A stretch of DNA of 7,100 nucleotides from Immundisolibacteraceae bacterium (GTDB taxonomy: Bacteria > Pseudomonadota > Gammaproteobacteria > Immundisolibacterales > Immundisolibacteraceae), in contig JAESTY010000038.1 of NCBI GenBank assembly GCA_016763355.1, positions 1-7,100 on the forward strand, written 5' to 3'. This document shows positions 4,681-7,100 of this stretch, piece after piece. The first letter of the stretch is position 1. Every line of letters starts with the position of its first letter. The translations under genes were made by a program, and so were the position numbers. Under the pieces are notes generated by a model that saw nothing but the letters and a program-made list of their open reading frames with translations, ran no database searches and was not told the origin of the DNA.

Positions 4681-7100
4681 CTAAACCAGCTCGCCGGCAC
4701 CTTCCTTGTCAGGCTCTTCCATATCTTCGCGGGTCAATCCCATGAACATCAGCACAGGACTGGCAACCATCAGCGATGAGTAGGTACCCACCACCACGCC
4801 AATCAGCAGTGCGGTCGCAAAACCACCAATAACCTCACCACCAAACACCAGCAGGGCTATCAGCACCAGCATGGTGGTTACTGAGGTGACCAACGTTCTT
4901 GACAGAGAATCATTAAGCGCACGATCGATGACGTCAATCACGCCACCCTTACGTACCGTTGTAAAGTTTTCTCGTATCCGATCAAAGATCACGATGGTGT
5001 CATTGAGTGAATAACCAATCACGGCGAGCAACGCGGCTAACACGGTGAGATCAAACTCGATGGCGAACACAGAGAAGATCCCCATGGTAATCAGCACGTC
5101 GTGCACCAGCGCAGCCACCGCGCCCAGAGCAAACTGATAACGAAATCTGAGGCCGACGTAAATCAGTATTCCCAGCAACGCCCACAGCAATGCCAGGCCA
5201 CCATCCTGAGTCAACTCTTCGCCAACCTGGGGCCCAACAAACTCGACTCGTCGTAAACTGACATCAGCGTCTTGCTGCTTGAGTGCACCGAGCACATCCC
5301 CGCTAACCTTGGCCAGGTCACCACCACCAACGGCGGCCAACCGAATCAGCACATCATGGGGATTACCAAACAGCTGTACTACCGCATCATCCAGGCCGGC
5401 ACTGACCAGCGCAGACTCAATTTCAGGAATATTGGCAGGTTCGGAATAACCGACCTCAACCAGGGTACCGCCGGTAAAGTCGACACCCAGTTCAAGTCCC
5501 CGAGTAGCCAAGGAACCAATTGAAATCAGCAACAATAAACCAGACAGACCCGCAGCAAGGTGACGGCGCTTCATAAAGCGAATCGAACGATCGCCATGAA
5601 AATCTACTACTGTGGCGCCGATCGGCAGTTTTTCAATACTGCGTCCACCCCAGGAAAGGTTAACCAGCGCACGGGTTACCAGGATGGCGGTAAACATAGA
5701 AGTCAGGATGCCGAACGATAATGTCACCGCAAAACCTTTAATCGGACCGGTACCAAAAACAAACAGCACGGCAGCCGCAATCAAGGTGGTGATATTGGCA
5801 TCAAAAATAGTCGAAAAAGCTTTATCGAAACCTGCGTGAATACTTGATTGGGGCGTATTACCGTTAGCCAGTTCCTCACGGATGCGCTCAAAAATGAGCA
5901 CATTGGCATCAACCGCCATACCCACCGTTAACACAATACCCGCAATACCAGGCAGCGTCAGTGTGGCCTGCAATATGGAAAGCACGGCGATCAGTAACAT
6001 CAAATTAAACGCCAGCGCTACATTCGCCACCAGCCCAAAACCCCGATACCAGAGCACCATAAAACCAATCACCAGGGAGAGACCAATCAAAATAGATTGA
6101 ACCCCCTGCTGAATATTGTCCTGCCCCAGGCTCGGTCCAACCGTGCGCTCTTCTACAAAATGCATCGGCGCGGCCAGCGAACCTGCTCGCAGCAGCAACG
6201 CCAGGTCACGGGCTTCGCGACTGTTCATCGAGCCAGAAATCTGGAATCGGGCATTAAGTTGATCCCGAATGACCGGCGCGGTTATTACCTCTTCCACCTG
6301 CTCCTGAACCGTTTTTAGATCACCATTATCATCAAGAACCGTATATTTTTTGTTCTCGATAAAAATGACCGCCATCCGCTTACCGATGTTTTTAACGGTG
6401 TATTTGCCCATCAGTTTGGCGCCACGGCCATCCAGGGAGACATTAACAATCGGTTCACCGGTTTGCGGATCAAGACCGGAACTTGCGTTGGTAATATATT
6501 CCCCGGAAAGAATAGTCCGTTTTTTCAACAAAATACGACTGCCATCCCGATGGTCATAGAGCCGCGATCCAGGCGGTATGCGCCCAGCCATGGCAGCCTC
6601 AAGACTATTGCCATCATCGACCGCTTTAAATTCCAGGGTTGCAGTGGCACCCAGCAATTCTCTGGCCCGCACCGTATCCTGCACACCAGGCAGCTGCACG
6701 ATGACCCGATTGCGGCCCTGCTGCTGAATAATGGGTTCTGCCACCCCCAGTTCATTGACCCGATTACGCAGGGTGAGGATATTTTGCTTTAACGCCTGAG
6801 TTTCATAATCACGAACCCCAGCCTCCGAAACCACGACCTGCAGCCAAAAATCACCCTGACGATCAAAAGGGGTGAGTTCCAGTAGCTGGTGGTTATCGGC
6901 GACTTCAGTCGCTGCCTTATCGCGGATTTCGGCATCTCTGAATCTGAGTTCAATGCCGCTCAACCCATCTCGATCAAATCGTTTGATGGTCCTAAAACGC
7001 AACTTGGCATCACGCAGCAAAATTTTAAAATCGCTTACCAGCCGTTCTTCGGACTGACGCTGCACCACCGGCATGTCTGCTTCCATTAAAAAATGGACGC
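4681..7100 (-). CDS. secDF: SecDF, fused SecD-SecF protein translocase subunit (5' end outside window)
   Basis: Inner-membrane RND-type motor that uses the proton gradient to pull exported proteins through SecYEG from the periplasmic side. Numbering is from the Met codon at 7086. Before it the frame stays open to the edge and reads VHFL, continuing into MEADM, which matches the conserved GGVHFLLEVDM of SecD. That Met is therefore internal and roughly 120 N-terminal residues, including the first membrane helix, are missing. The SecD part runs to about 490: periplasmic P1 (QNILTLRNRVNELGVAEP at 101-118), then five membrane helices (about 331-475) with the proton-path Asp393 in VDANVLIFERI. The SecF part follows: helix 511-529, LGVDFTGGTLVEV (533-545), then five helices (about 631-783) with Asp695 in NDTIVIFDRIRENF. 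All expected SecF parts are present to the C terminus. In E. coli the two halves are separate genes. The promoter and yajC, if present, would lie beyond the window. Confidence 0.96.
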   Translation of the reverse strand, partial: VHFLMEADMPVVQRQSEERLVSDFKILLRDAKLRFRTIKRFDRDGLSGIELRFRDAEIRDKAATEVADNHQLLELTPFDRQGDFWLQVVVSEAGVRDYETQALKQNILTLRNRVNELGVAEPIIQQQGRNRVIVQLPGVQDTVRARELLGATATLEFKAVDDGNSLEAAMAGRIPPGSRLYDHRDGSRILLKKRTILSGEYITNASSGLDPQTGEPIVNVSLDGRGAKLMGKYTVKNIGKRMAVIFIENKKYTVLDDNGDLKTVQEQVEEVITAPVIRDQLNARFQISGSMNSREARDLALLLRAGSLAAPMHFVEERTVGPSLGQDNIQQGVQSILIGLSLVIGFMVLWYRGFGLVANVALAFNLMLLIAVLSILQATLTLPGIAGIVLTVGMAVDANVLIFERIREELANGNTPQSSIHAGFDKAFSTIFDANITTLIAAAVLFVFGTGPIKGFAVTLSFGILTSMFTAILVTRALVNLSWGGRSIEKLPIGATVVDFHGDRSIRFMKRRHLAAGLSGLLLLISIGSLATRGLELGVDFTGGTLVEVGYSEPANIPEIESALVSAGLDDAVVQLFGNPHDVLIRLAAVGGGDLAKVSGDVLGALKQQDADVSLRRVEFVGPQVGEELTQDGGLALLWALLGILIYVGLRFRYQFALGAVAALVHDVLITMGIFSVFAIEFDLTVLAALLAVIGYSLNDTIVIFDRIRENFTTVRKGGVIDVIDRALNDSLSRTLVTSVTTMLVLIALLVFGGEVIGGFATALLIGVVVGTYSSLMVASPVLMFMGLTREDMEEPDKEGAGELV

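Noticed and set aside
6463..6792. A 109-codon plus-strand frame antisense to secDF.
   Set aside because: It is a shadow of the strongly supported SecD frame, with no ribosome site or recognisable domain.
7084..7086. ATG at 7086 taken as the true start of the SecD part.
   Set aside because: The frame is open upstream and reads VHFL before the Met, matching the conserved GGVHFLLEVDM of SecD. The gene continues past the window edge.

Overview
The window looks like chromosomal housekeeping DNA from a Gram-negative proteobacterium, most likely a gammaproteobacterium. LpxH implies a lipid A outer membrane. The FolD, CysS and PpiB proteins read close to their E. coli counterparts, and the order folD / cysS / ppiB-lpxH next to a tRNA-Arg(UCU) gene recalls the E. 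coli argU-folD-cysS-ppiB-lpxH neighbourhood (from memory). No phage, insertion sequence, CRISPR, toxin or defence gene is visible, and base composition looks even, at about half GC by eye.

Layout, left to right. Positions 1-316 hold a minus-strand tRNA operon, read right to left: promoter (288-316), tRNA-Pro(UGG), tRNA-Arg(UCU), then a strong intrinsic terminator (22-48). folD (416-1273, plus) converges on cysS (1344-2729, minus) across a 70-base gap. A 398-base intergenic region (2730-3127) separates cysS from the divergent ppiB-lpxH pair (3128-4643, plus). It holds a candidate promoter for each side and a long C-rich, G-poor leader. lpxH converges on a minus-strand secDF gene (4681 to the right edge), whose 5' end lies outside the window.

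The genes serve core functions that are not one pathway: one-carbon folate metabolism (FolD), translation (two tRNAs, CysS), protein folding (PpiB), lipid A synthesis (LpxH) and Sec-dependent export (SecDF).

Two points depart from the textbook gammaproteobacterial state. First, SecD and SecF are encoded as one continuous polypeptide with no stop or usable restart at the junction, whereas E. coli and Pseudomonas have two genes. Second, the ppiB frame carries a 78-codon 5' extension encoding a hydrophobic segment and a low-complexity linker. Plausible ribosome binding sites precede both the long and the short start, so one gene could give a membrane-anchored and a soluble cyclophilin. I see no wholly new system here.
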